From positions 1-64,000 of IMG/VR virus record IMGVR_UViG_3300042090_001530: DNA of 64,000 nt. The stretch is one strand, 5' to 3'. The stretch comes from a virus. Below, piece by piece: positions 20,666 through 30,512 of the stretch. The notes beneath the pieces were generated by a model that searched no databases, was not told the origin of the DNA, and saw only the letters and a list, made by a program, of their open reading frames with translations. Both the position numbers and the translations under genes were made by a program. Numbering within the stretch: the stretch's first letter is position 1; the number at the start of each line of letters is the position of its first letter.

Positions 20666-23520
20666 GTCCATCGACGATCACACCCACCGCCGTGATGGCC
20701 GCGAACTACACGGCGAAGCCGTTCGACTTCGTGCCCTGCGACACCACGGCCGCGCCGCTCGTTGTCGCGCTGCCGGCCGCGCCCCCGGACGGCACCATCG
20801 TCGGCGTCAAAGTCATCGTCTACGGCACCGGCCACAACGTGACCATCGCCGCCAGCGGCACCGACGTCTTCAACAAGGCCCGCGGGTCGGCGACCGCCAC
20901 CCTGTCCCTGCCCGGCCAAACCCAGCTCTACCAGTACAACGCGGCCCTCGGCGTCTGGTACATCACCACCGACGACCTGCCGCTCGCGCAACTCGACACC
21001 CGCTACCTCGCCACCGCCGGCACTGCCGCCAACGCGACCGCCGTCGGCGCCGTCACCGTCACCGGAACGCCGTCCGCCGGCCAGGTCCTCACCGCGACCT
21101 CACCGAGCGCGGCCGACTGGCAGACCGGCGGCGGCAGCAGCGGTGTCACCTCGTTCAACACCCGCACCGGCGCCGTCGTCCCGGCCACCGGCGACTACAC
21201 GTGGGCACAGACCGCCGCGGCCATGGGCCTGAACACCACGGCGGTCAAAACCTCGGCATACACCCTGTCGGCCGGCGACTGGGTGCCGTGCAACGTCTCC
21301 GGCGGAAACTTCACCCTCACCCTGCCGAACGCGCCCGCGAACGGCACCCGGGTCGGGGCGAAACTCGTCGTCAACAACACGGGCGCGACCGGAGTGGTCA
21401 CCCTCGCCTGCCAGGGCTCGGACGTGTTCAACGTGTCCGGCGGCGCGACCAGCGGCACGCTACAGCTGACCAGCCAGGGCCAACTGCTGCAGTACTACTC
21501 GGGGATCTGGTACGTGCAGGCCGACGACCTGCCCCTGAGTCAACTCGACCTGCGCTACCAGCGCCTGGTCGCCGTCGGCCCGCCCACCGGCACGTACGCG
21601 ACCGACGTCGCCACCGTCAGCACGGCGATCACGAACGCGGGCACGTACGGCACCCTGTACTTCCCCTACAGCGCCACCGCATACAACGTGGACGGTCTCG
21701 CGCCGCTCACCGGGCAGACCTGGTACGGCAACGCGACCCTGCAACGGCCCGCATCCTCAAGCGCGAGCATCGTCACCGCGACCGGCATCAACTCGTTCAC
21801 GATGCGCGGACTGACGGTCGACGGCAACTCTTCGTCCACCGCCACATCGAACGCCGCGATCTACCTGATCAACACGACGTTCACGCTGCTCGAGAACCTC
21901 ACCGTGCAGAACTGCCCGTCCACCAACAACGCGATCATCCTGCGCGGTTCGGTCCGCGGCCTGATCGACGCCTGCCAGATCACCAGCTGCGGATACGGGA
22001 TCGCGATCGGCCTGAACCACGCCGACGCGTACTCGTGCTACGGCAACGTCATCCGCAACACGATGATCGATACCACCACGTGGGATGCGATCTTCCTGAC
22101 GGAGAACCTCGGATCGACCGGCTCCGTCAGCGTCGTCGGCAACGTCATCGGCACCGTCGTGACCGGCTGCACCGTACGCAACTTCGGGGACTGCGGCATC
22201 GAGATCGGCTCCGGCACCGTGCACACCGAGGTCTCCGGCTGCGCATTCATCGGCATCTCGAACGCCAACGGCAACAACGGCATCCTGTTCCGCGACGCCC
22301 AGCACGCCAACGTCACCGGCTGCACCGTCAGCAACCTGACGAAAACCGGCAGCAACGGCGTGTACTCCGTGAACCTCAACGGCAACAACGCCCACAACTC
22401 GATCAACGGCGTCGACGTGTACAACTGCGGCTACGGCTACCTCATCGTCGGCGGCACCTCCCCCACCGCGATCGGCACCGCAGCGCAGGACATCGCGATC
22501 AACGGCGGCACCATCGACACCACCGCCGCAGACGGCATCCAACTCGCCAACGTCGCAGGCTTCAACATCACCGGCACGCAGATCCACAACGCCGGAAACC
22601 AGGGAATCTCCATCGGCAAGGTCTCCTCCACCTCCGCCAGCGACGGCACGATCACCGGCGCACGGGTTTTCAACTCCTCACAGCAGACCGCCGGCGACGC
22701 CGGGATCATCCTTTTCCAGACGTCCGCGGACATCACCATCACCGGCTGCCGGATCGGCGACAACCAAGGCGCGTCCAAGACACAGGCGTACGGCATCCGG
22801 GTCTACGACTCGACCGTCACCAACGTCAAAATCACCAGCTGCGATCTGACCAACGGCGGCACCACCGCGAACTTCTCCAACAACTCCAGCGCCGCCAACG
22901 GCGTCGAGGTCTACGCCTGCACCGGCATCTCCCCGGTCGGGCTGCGCACCGCCGTCACCCGACCCGACGCAACCTGGGACGCGACCGACCACGGCCTGAT
23001 CGCCTGGTCCTACGACGCCACACTCGCCCCGGAAGGAAGCTCCGCGCCGGTCAACGGCCTCGTCTACCTCATCGGCATCCAGGTCCGGGCCCCGTTCACC
23101 ACCACCAAGGGCTACTTCTCGTGCAGCAGCGCGACGACGCCCGCCGGAACCGTGGCCGGCGAGAACTTCCTCGGACTGTACAACTCGGCCGGAACGCTCT
23201 GCGCATCCGCCGAGATCGACTCCAACCTGACTTCCTTCACAGCCGGGCTCCAGACAATCACCTGGTCGGCCGGCTACACGGGGCCGGCAGGGCAATACTG
23301 GGTGGCGCTGCTGCTCAACGGGACCACGAACCCGACGCTGTACCGTGCCGCGACCTCCGTGGACAACGCGACACCCAACGCGGGCATCACGACGGCGGCG
23401 AACTACCGGATCTGCAAGAACGGCTCCGGTGCGACGGCGCTGAGCGCGATCACGCCGTCGTCCAACACGATCAGCTCGACCAGCGACTCGCCGCGAAACT
23501 GGTGGGTCGCCATCGGCTGA
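20662..23520 (+). CDS. large tail fibre/spike protein with beta-helix, 952 aa
   Basis: GTG at 20662 overlaps the hydrolase stop. Residues about 12-112 and 195-297 are two copies of a module that ends DDLPLxQLDxRY; a third copy is in the next gene. Residues about 300-760 form a right-handed beta helix of pectate-lyase/tailspike type with many short Asn- and Thr-rich turns. The last 190 residues are a compact beta domain that probably caps the trimer. Such proteins bind or cut surface polysaccharide. The absence of a signal peptide and the adjacent phage genes support a virion role; the receptor is unknown. Confidence 0.85.
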   Translation: MSPSTITPTAVMAANYTAKPFDFVPCDTTAAPLVVALPAAPPDGTIVGVKVIVYGTGHNVTIAASGTDVFNKARGSATATLSLPGQTQLYQYNAALGVWYITTDDLPLAQLDTRYLATAGTAANATAVGAVTVTGTPSAGQVLTATSPSAADWQTGGGSSGVTSFNTRTGAVVPATGDYTWAQTAAAMGLNTTAVKTSAYTLSAGDWVPCNVSGGNFTLTLPNAPANGTRVGAKLVVNNTGATGVVTLACQGSDVFNVSGGATSGTLQLTSQGQLLQYYSGIWYVQADDLPLSQLDLRYQRLVAVGPPTGTYATDVATVSTAITNAGTYGTLYFPYSATAYNVDGLAPLTGQTWYGNATLQRPASSSASIVTATGINSFTMRGLTVDGNSSSTATSNAAIYLINTTFTLLENLTVQNCPSTNNAIILRGSVRGLIDACQITSCGYGIAIGLNHADAYSCYGNVIRNTMIDTTTWDAIFLTENLGSTGSVSVVGNVIGTVVTGCTVRNFGDCGIEIGSGTVHTEVSGCAFIGISNANGNNGILFRDAQHANVTGCTVSNLTKTGSNGVYSVNLNGNNAHNSINGVDVYNCGYGYLIVGGTSPTAIGTAAQDIAINGGTIDTTAADGIQLANVAGFNITGTQIHNAGNQGISIGKVSSTSASDGTITGARVFNSSQQTAGDAGIILFQTSADITITGCRIGDNQGASKTQAYGIRVYDSTVTNVKITSCDLTNGGTTANFSNNSSAANGVEVYACTGISPVGLRTAVTRPDATWDATDHGLIAWSYDATLAPEGSSAPVNGLVYLIGIQVRAPFTTTKGYFSCSSATTPAGTVAGENFLGLYNSAGTLCASAEIDSNLTSFTAGLQTITWSAGYTGPAGQYWVALLLNGTTNPTLYRAATSVDNATPNAGITTAANYRICKNGSGATALSAITPSSNTISSTSDSPRNWWVAIG

Positions 23521-23576
23521 CCGCAGGCACACCACCGACAACTGTCCAGGCGGTTCGACGTCGGGGGTGAAATCCG

Positions 23577-26500
23577 ATGTCGCTCACCACCATCACCGTG
23601 ACCGGTTCGTACCCGGCCGGAGCCGGCAGTGGCGTCGCCACCGGGTTCGTGACGTTCGTCCCGACCGCCCGGATCGTCAACGCCGCGGGCCACACCATCA
23701 TCCCGCAACTCCCGGTCCAGGTGCAGCTGCAGCTCGGCGCGTTCTCCCTGCCCAACGTCATCACCACGGACAACGCGGGCCTGAGCCCGGCCGGGTGGGC
23801 GTGGGAAGTGACGGAGTACATCTCCGGTGTCGCGGCGGACCCCTACTACGTCTTTATTCCCAGCACCTTCGGCGAGACCGTCGACCTGTCGCAGTTGACC
23901 GAGGCCACGCCCGGCCCGATCGTCACCGCGTACGCGAACCTCGGCGCCAGCAACACGTTCACGCTGGGAAACACGTTCGCTGCGGGCATCACGGTCGAGG
24001 GCGCGTTCGAACTCGACGGAACCGGCATCGCCAGCCCGCCCGGCGGCACCACCGAGTTCCTGCGCGCCGACGGCACCTGGGACGTCCCGGCCGGAGGCGG
24101 AGGCGGGGGAGTCACCCCGCCCGCCGGGGACCTCGGCGGCACCGCCGGAGACCCCACGGTCGTCTCCACGCACCTCGCCTCGCCGCTGCCCACCGCGCAG
24201 GGCGGAACCGGCGCGGCATCGCTCGCCGCGGCGGGCCTCGTGCAGGGCGCGAACAACCTCTCGGATCTCGCGTCCGCGAGCAGCGCCCGCACCAACCTCG
24301 GCTTGGGCACGGCGGCGACCCAGTCCGCGGCCGCGTTCGATGCGGCGGGCGCCGCAGCCACCGCGCAGGCGACCGCCGAGTCCTTCGCGACCAGCGCGGT
24401 CGGCGCCGAAACGACCCGAGCCGAGGCCGCGGAAGCACTGCTGGCCCCGCTGGCCAGCCCCGCACTGACCGGCTCCCCGACAGCGCCCACGAAGACCGCG
24501 CTGACCAACAGCACGGACATCGCCACCACCGCCTACACCGACGCGGCGGTAGCGGTAGAGACGACCCGAGCCGAAGCCGCCGAAGCACTCAAGGCGCCGC
24601 TGGCCTCGCCCGCGCTCACCGGATCCCCGACCGCGCCGACACAGACCACGGGCGACAACAGCACGAAACTCGCCACGGACGCGTTCGTCACGACCGCGGT
24701 CGCCACCGAAACCACGCGCGCCGAGACGGCCGAGGCCGCGCTGCTCCCGCTGACCGGCGGAACGATGACCGGCGCGATCGCGATGGGCGCCCACAAGGTC
24801 ACCGGCCTGACCAACGGCAGCGCCCCCACGGACGCGGCGGCCTACGGGCAGATCCCGACCTCCGCGGGCAGCATCGGCGGCCTGCTCGCCGCGAACAACC
24901 TCTCGGACGTGGCCTCGGCCGGAACCGCCCGCACGAATCTGGGCCTCGGCTCGGCCGCCGTACTCGCGGGTTCCGCAGTCGCGCAGACCGCCAACAACCT
25001 CGCCGACCTGGCCAACGAAGCCACCGCGCGCACCAACCTCGGACTCGGCGGCGCCGCCGTCCTCGCCGCGAGCGCCGTGGCCCAGACGGCGAACAACCTT
25101 TCGGATCTCGCGTCCGCAACTGCGGCCCGGACCAACCTGGGACTCGGTGCGGCGGCGACGGCGTCCCTGCCGCTGCCGCTCGCCTCCGGCGGCACGGGTC
25201 TGAACGCCGCGCCCGGAGCAGTCAGCGAGTCGCTGCTCGCGACCTCGACCAGCGCCGTGGCCTGGTCCACCCAGACCTACAACATCGTCGCGTACGGCGC
25301 CGACCCCACCGGCGCCGCCGACTCCACCACCGCGATCAACAGCGCGATCGCCGCCGCCGTCGCGGCCGGCGGCACCGTCCTGATCCCGCCCGGCACGTTC
25401 TCGACGACCGGCATCGTCATCAGCGGCGCATCCAAGTTCTGCATCCGCGCGGACCGCGGCGCCACCCTGTGGATCGCCGCCCCCACCAACGCCGCACCCA
25501 CGCAGGTCACCCGCAACATCCTCACGCTCGTCGGCTGCACGGACTTCGCGATCGAGAACCTGACGATCGACGGGCGCCGCGACGCCATCGCGCCCCTCAC
25601 GGTGCTCGCCGCCAACGCCGCCTCCGGGCAGGCGTTGGTGCACGTCGCCAACGGCGCGGCCGCCGCCTACAAAGTCGGGCAGGTCCTCAACGTCTGCGGC
25701 GGCTGGACCGTCGCGAGCGGCGCGCAGCAGAACCAGCAAGACCAGAACCTCACCATCGCGTCGATCACGCCCGGCACCAGCGGCGGCAACGACACGATCA
25801 CCTTCACCGCGAACCTCGCCAACGCCTACACGTCGGCCACCGGCACCCAGACCGACGGGTACGGGCCCATCGCCGGCAACGGCGGCTACATCACCCCATG
25901 GCAGACCGGCACCGCCACCATCGCCGGACGCGTCCTGACGCAGGAAGATCAGCAGTGCGGCATCCACCTGATCGCATGCACCAGGTTCCGCGTGTCCGGC
26001 TGCGAGATAACCGGCATGTGGGAATCCGGGATCCGCTGCGGCGACCATCTGCTCAACGGCTCCGCGCAGAACGACGGCGCCACCCTCGGCACCATCACCG
26101 GCAACATCATCACGCACTGCTACGACCAGGGCATCGGCCTGTGGTGCAGCGCGAACATGACCGTCACCGGCAACACGGTCACCGCAGCGGGCTGGGCCGG
26201 GATCTGCATGACCGGTTCCGACCAGTGCACCATCACCGGGAACGTCTCGACCAACAACACGCAGCTGATCCCCAACGGGCCCGGAGGGTACGGCGCCGCG
26301 ATCGAAGGCGGCCTCGGCAACGTCGTCTCAGCGAACCAGTTCAACGGCAACGCGTACTGCCCGATCCTGCTCACCGCACTCGGCACGATCCCCTTCGGCG
26401 GACCCGCCCAGGTCGCCACCACCGTCGCGTCCGGATCGAACACCGTCGCACTGCCCGCCACCGCCGTGAACCTCGCGTCCGCGACGGGGCTCGCCACGGC

Positions 26501-29390
26501 CGGGCAGGTCACGATCCTCAGCTCGGCCGGCGCCCAGCAGATCACCTACACCGGCGTCTCGGGCAACCAGCTCACCGGCTGCACCGGCGGCGTCGGCACC
26601 ATGTACACCGGGCAGCGCGTCACCCAGTACCCGGTCTTCACGAACAACGGCGCGACCCTAGCGGTCGGCTCCACGACCACGATCGTCTCCAACGGCGCCC
26701 TGTTCCAAGTCGGCGGCAAATACAGCATCGTCGACGGGCCGCGCACCGAACGCATCACCGTCACCGCGATCAGCACCAACACCCTGACGCTGCAGTACCC
26801 GACCTCGTTCCAGCACATCGACCAGTGCCAGATCGGCCAAGCGGTCGCCGAGTCCAACCAGATCCTCGGCAACTTCTGCTCCGGCGGCACCGACGCCGGC
26901 ATCAAACTCGCGTCGGCCATCAGGACCACGATCGACGACAACAGCCTGTACCAGATCGGCCTGCGGGGCATCGACGGGATCATCTGGTCCTCCGGCGGCC
27001 TCCAGCCCCCCTACGGCACGATCGTGTCCAACAACACGATCACCGCCCCGGACACGACGGGCAACGGCGCCGCATACTCGTCCATCGCCTTCGCCCAGAT
27101 GTCCGACCTGCAGATCTCCGGCAACAGGTGCGGCGGCGCGCTCAACGCCACCCAGGAATCATACGTAGCCCTGTTCATCCAGGCCGTCACCGACAGCGTC
27201 GTCTCCCGCAACATCGTCGCCGACACGTACGGCGTCGGAATGAGACTCGACGTCGTCAACGAATGGCCATGCAAGCGGGTCCGGGTCGCCGACAACCAGA
27301 TCTTGCGCACCGGCGGCGAAGGACTCGTCCTGTACGGCGGCCAGGAACTCCAGGTCGCCGGGAACGTCATCGAAGGCTGCGCCCCCAACTCCGGCGGCGG
27401 CTACGGCGGCGCCCTGGACGTACGCGGCGTGCAGAGCAGCATCATCGCCAACAACCTCGTCATCGACAACGGGCACGGCGGCATCAGCCTCGACAGCGCC
27501 ACCATCAACGGGGCCACCGTCTACACCAGCGCGAACACGTTCTCAGGCAACATCGCCGGCGACGACGGGCTCAACTACGACTGCTGGACCGGCGCCCACC
27601 AGCAGCAGGGCTCCGGAATCAAAGAGGTCTCGAGCGGCCAAGGCCCCAACGCCTACGACGGCAACATCGTCTTCGGGACCGGCGCCAACTTCTCGCTGAC
27701 CAGCCTCGGCAACACGTTCACCGGCACCTCGCTCGTGCCCGTCGCCGTCAAGACCGCGAACTACACGGCGAACCCCAGCGAGTTCGTGCCCTGCGACACC
27801 ACGACGGCCGCGCTCACCGTCACCCTCCCCACCGCGCCGACCGACCGCACCGTAGCCGGGGTCAAAGCCGTCACCCTCGGCGCAGGCCACAACGTCACCG
27901 TCGCCTGCGGCGGCACCGACGTGTTCAACAAGACCGGCGGCGGCACCACGGCCACGATCTCACTGCCCGGCCAAGCCCAGTTCTACCAGTACAGCGCCAG
28001 CCTCGGCGTCTGGTACATCGTCGGCGACGACCTGCCACTGACCCAACTCGACACCCGGTACGTCCTCGACTCGACGATGACCACGCTCGGCGACACCCTC
28101 TACGGCGGCGCGGCAGGCACCGCCACGCGCGTACCCGGCAACACCACGGCGACGAAGAACTTCTACACCCAGACCGGCACCGGCAGCGCATCCGCCGCGC
28201 CCGCCTGGGGCGCCATCGCCGCCGCCGACATACCCACCCTCAACCAGAACACCACTGGCACGGCAGGCGGCCTGAGCACCACCCTCGCGATCGGCTCCGG
28301 CGGCACGGGCCAGACAACCCAACAGGCAGCGATCAACGCGCTCACCGGCACCCAGAACGCCAGCACATACCTGCGCAGCAACGGCACCAACGCGAGCCTC
28401 TCCGCCATCCAAGCCAGCGACATCCCGACTCTCAACCAATCCACGACCGGGACGGCCGCAGGCCTCAGCACCACCCTGGCCGTCGGCAGCGGCGGCACCG
28501 GGCAGACCACACAGCAAGCGGCCATCAACGCCCTGACCGGGACGCAGTCCGCAGGCACCTACCTGCGCTCCAACGGCACCAACGCGGCCCTGGCGGCGAT
28601 CCAAGCCGCCGACGTCCCCACGTTGAATCAGTCCACCACCGGCAACGCCGCATCCGTCGGCGGCATCACCGTCACCGGAACACCCGCCACCGGCCAAGCC
28701 CTCGTCGCCACCTCCGCCACGGCCGCCGACTGGCAGGCCGCAGGCGCCGTCACCGCACTGACCCAATTCGGGACCGCCAGCGCCAACGGGTCCACCGGCC
28801 AATACTCCGACGCCGGGCACGTCCACGGCGCCCCCGACTCCTACACCTGGGACTCCCCGAAACAGCACGGCTTCAAAGAATGGCTCTTCCCGCTCCTCAC
28901 CAGCTACCTCAACCAGTCCTTCACCTCCGGCACCATCTACGGCGCCACCTTCATCGCGCAAACCAACTCCACCATCTCCAAAGTCGCCGTCGACGTCACC
29001 TCGGCCGCCGCCACCCCCACCGCCGGTGAAAACCTCATCGGGTTCTACACCGTCTCCGGCACCACCTGGACCCAGGCCACCGTCACCGGAGACCTCAGCA
29101 CCTGGGGCTCGACCGGCCTCAACGAATACACCTTCGGCGCCAGCCAAACCCTCGTGCCCGGCACCACCTACATGCTGCTGATGCTCTCCGTCGCCACCAC
29201 CGCCGTGCACCTCGGCGGATTCACCGGAAACAACAATTTCACCAACCTCGGCTGTTCCGCGACCGCCGCCCCGTGGATGAGGTTCTTCACCTACGGCACC
29301 AGCCAAACCGCGCTGCCCGCCTCGTTCACCGCGTCCACCAGCACCCTGAGCATCACGTCCGCGATCTTCCCGTGGGCCGGACTGCTCTAG
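23577..29390 (+). CDS. giant tail fibre protein, 1937 aa
   Basis: ATG at 23577 follows GGGGGTG. The order of parts is: an N-terminal beta domain (about 1-110); stalk repeats with ASPALTGSPTAPT and ANNLSDLAS...ARTNLGLG units (about 200-550); a pectate-lyase-like beta helix starting near residue 567 (VAYGADPTGAADS); the DDLPL-QLDTRY module (about 1390-1498); further stalk repeats with GSGGTGQTTQQAAINALTGT; and a C-terminal jelly-roll-like domain after residue 1760. The protein is an extreme example of mosaic tail-fibre evolution and probably determines host range together with the 952-residue protein. Confidence 0.88.
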   Translation: MSLTTITVTGSYPAGAGSGVATGFVTFVPTARIVNAAGHTIIPQLPVQVQLQLGAFSLPNVITTDNAGLSPAGWAWEVTEYISGVAADPYYVFIPSTFGETVDLSQLTEATPGPIVTAYANLGASNTFTLGNTFAAGITVEGAFELDGTGIASPPGGTTEFLRADGTWDVPAGGGGGGVTPPAGDLGGTAGDPTVVSTHLASPLPTAQGGTGAASLAAAGLVQGANNLSDLASASSARTNLGLGTAATQSAAAFDAAGAAATAQATAESFATSAVGAETTRAEAAEALLAPLASPALTGSPTAPTKTALTNSTDIATTAYTDAAVAVETTRAEAAEALKAPLASPALTGSPTAPTQTTGDNSTKLATDAFVTTAVATETTRAETAEAALLPLTGGTMTGAIAMGAHKVTGLTNGSAPTDAAAYGQIPTSAGSIGGLLAANNLSDVASAGTARTNLGLGSAAVLAGSAVAQTANNLADLANEATARTNLGLGGAAVLAASAVAQTANNLSDLASATAARTNLGLGAAATASLPLPLASGGTGLNAAPGAVSESLLATSTSAVAWSTQTYNIVAYGADPTGAADSTTAINSAIAAAVAAGGTVLIPPGTFSTTGIVISGASKFCIRADRGATLWIAAPTNAAPTQVTRNILTLVGCTDFAIENLTIDGRRDAIAPLTVLAANAASGQALVHVANGAAAAYKVGQVLNVCGGWTVASGAQQNQQDQNLTIASITPGTSGGNDTITFTANLANAYTSATGTQTDGYGPIAGNGGYITPWQTGTATIAGRVLTQEDQQCGIHLIACTRFRVSGCEITGMWESGIRCGDHLLNGSAQNDGATLGTITGNIITHCYDQGIGLWCSANMTVTGNTVTAAGWAGICMTGSDQCTITGNVSTNNTQLIPNGPGGYGAAIEGGLGNVVSANQFNGNAYCPILLTALGTIPFGGPAQVATTVASGSNTVALPATAVNLASATGLATAGQVTILSSAGAQQITYTGVSGNQLTGCTGGVGTMYTGQRVTQYPVFTNNGATLAVGSTTTIVSNGALFQVGGKYSIVDGPRTERITVTAISTNTLTLQYPTSFQHIDQCQIGQAVAESNQILGNFCSGGTDAGIKLASAIRTTIDDNSLYQIGLRGIDGIIWSSGGLQPPYGTIVSNNTITAPDTTGNGAAYSSIAFAQMSDLQISGNRCGGALNATQESYVALFIQAVTDSVVSRNIVADTYGVGMRLDVVNEWPCKRVRVADNQILRTGGEGLVLYGGQELQVAGNVIEGCAPNSGGGYGGALDVRGVQSSIIANNLVIDNGHGGISLDSATINGATVYTSANTFSGNIAGDDGLNYDCWTGAHQQQGSGIKEVSSGQGPNAYDGNIVFGTGANFSLTSLGNTFTGTSLVPVAVKTANYTANPSEFVPCDTTTAALTVTLPTAPTDRTVAGVKAVTLGAGHNVTVACGGTDVFNKTGGGTTATISLPGQAQFYQYSASLGVWYIVGDDLPLTQLDTRYVLDSTMTTLGDTLYGGAAGTATRVPGNTTATKNFYTQTGTGSASAAPAWGAIAAADIPTLNQNTTGTAGGLSTTLAIGSGGTGQTTQQAAINALTGTQNASTYLRSNGTNASLSAIQASDIPTLNQSTTGTAAGLSTTLAVGSGGTGQTTQQAAINALTGTQSAGTYLRSNGTNAALAAIQAADVPTLNQSTTGNAASVGGITVTGTPATGQALVATSATAADWQAAGAVTALTQFGTASANGSTGQYSDAGHVHGAPDSYTWDSPKQHGFKEWLFPLLTSYLNQSFTSGTIYGATFIAQTNSTISKVAVDVTSAAATPTAGENLIGFYTVSGTTWTQATVTGDLSTWGSTGLNEYTFGASQTLVPGTTYMLLMLSVATTAVHLGGFTGNNNFTNLGCSATAAPWMRFFTYGTSQTALPASFTASTSTLSITSAIFPWAGLL

Positions 29391-29408
29391 AAACCGAAGG
29401 AGCCCGAG

Positions 29409-29678
29409 ATGGCCAGCATCGGCGACCAGGTCCTCTACAACGAGGGCGACGCCAACGTCAGCGCCTGGGCGTGGGGCGTGATCGTCATGACGGACACCGA
29501 CCCCACCAGCGAGGAGATCGCCGCCGCCGTCGCCGAGTTCAGCAACTACCCCACCGCACCGCCGGCCGGGTCCGTCCTGATCTGCTATCAGGGCCTGGTC
29601 GGCAACACGTACCCCGTCGCCAGTTACGAGTACGCGAGCGAAGGCACCGGCCCCGGCCAGTACCAGGCGCTCGCCTAG
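29409..29678 (+). CDS. small protein after tail fibre, 89 aa
   Basis: ATG follows GAAGGAG. The product is acidic, with a Trp-rich N-terminal third (SAWAWGVIVMTDTD) and a Gly/Tyr-rich C terminus. Position right after the giant fibre suggests a fibre assembly factor or a small virion component. No family is recognised. Its stop lies inside the first copy of a 19-bp tandem repeat. Confidence 0.6.
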   Translation: MASIGDQVLYNEGDANVSAWAWGVIVMTDTDPTSEEIAAAVAEFSNYPTAPPAGSVLICYQGLVGNTYPVASYEYASEGTGPGQYQALA

Positions 29679-29709
29679 GAACCGCGCCGACGCCTAGGAA
29701 CCGCGCCGA
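29672..29709 (+). repeat. perfect 19-bp tandem duplication
   Basis: CGCCTAGGAACCGCGCCGA occurs twice in direct contact (29672-29690 and 29691-29709). The first copy contains the stop of the 89-residue gene; the second ends on the A of the terminase start codon. The sequence contains CCTAGG. It may be a recent slippage event or a functional site between the fibre and packaging modules. Confidence 0.9.
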
Positions 29710-30500
29710 TGCTCAGACGGGCTCACCCCGGCGAAACCGCCTGCACGGGCATATGGCCGATCACGAGCAACCCGTGCAGGAACGCGCCGCGCGACGGGCA
29801 TGACACCTGCGAGGCGCACGACCCCTCAGGCGACAAGCGCCGACCACCGCCACCGGACGAGCAGCGCTGCACCGGCACCAACCGGGAATCCGGCGAACGC
29901 TGCCGCAACGGGCATGGGCCCGGCCGGAAGGCCTGCGGCATGCACGGGGGCAACGCCAAACAGGTCGTCGGAAAAGCCGAGGAACGCGTTGCGGAAGGGA
30001 AGGCGCGGCGGCTCATGGCAACCTATGGCCGCAAGGTGGAAACCACCGCCACCCAAGCCCTGATCGATGAGGTCCAATGGACCGCCGGGCATGTCGAATG
30101 GCTGCGCGAACGCGTTCAGGAGATCGAGGGAGTACGAGCCGCCGTCCTCGAACCCGGCGAGGGCGGGATCCCCGCCGACAGTGACCGGCACCCGCTGGTC
30201 TGGGGTATCACCAAGATTAAGGAGGGCGGCGAGGACGCAGGGACGACGTACGAGGCAGCGGCGTCGATTTGGCTAGCCTTATATTGGAAAGAACGTGAAC
30301 ATCTTGTCAGGGTGTGCGCAGCCACCGTCAAGGCCGGAGTCGACGAACGCCTCGTCAAACTCGCCGAGGATCAGGGGCGCCTGGTGGCAGACGTCTTGAG
30401 AGCCATCCTCGGCGACCTCGACCTCACCCCCGAACAGCACACCCGCGCCTATGAAGTCGCCCCACGGCACCTGCGAGCCCTCACCGCCCGAACCGCCTAA
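29709..30500 (+). CDS. terminase small subunit
   Basis: This 263-residue protein precedes the large terminase gene. It begins with two zinc knuckles spaced C-x10-C-x10-C-x2-H, the second ending in CGMHGGN, a motif typical of actinophage small terminases. The middle is a charged coiled coil (about 85-130), and the C terminus is helical. Small terminases bind the packaging site on phage DNA and stimulate the motor. The ribosome site is weak because the tandem repeat occupies the leader. The assignment rests on position plus the HGGN region. Confidence 0.75.
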   Translation: MLRRAHPGETACTGIWPITSNPCRNAPRDGHDTCEAHDPSGDKRRPPPPDEQRCTGTNRESGERCRNGHGPGRKACGMHGGNAKQVVGKAEERVAEGKARRLMATYGRKVETTATQALIDEVQWTAGHVEWLRERVQEIEGVRAAVLEPGEGGIPADSDRHPLVWGITKIKEGGEDAGTTYEAAASIWLALYWKEREHLVRVCAATVKAGVDERLVKLAEDQGRLVADVLRAILGDLDLTPEQHTRAYEVAPRHLRALTARTA

Positions 30501-30512
30501 CCAGGGGGCGGG

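Noticed and set aside
23403-26117. Minus-strand frame of 904 codons
   Set aside because: Antisense shadow of repetitive fibre sequence with low-complexity Gly/Arg content and no motif.
24180-28640. Regular repeats that could be mistaken for a CRISPR array
   Set aside because: The repeats are coding (ASPALTGSPTAPT, ARTNLGLG and GQTTQQAAINALTGT units), vary in sequence and stay in frame; there are no unique spacers of constant length and no cas genes.
20514-29029. Very long alternative plus-strand frames (1018 and 1820 codons) overlapping the tail fibres
   Set aside because: They are Arg/His/Pro-rich shadows in another frame, without ribosome sites or domains, while the chosen frames show beta-helix and fibre repeats.
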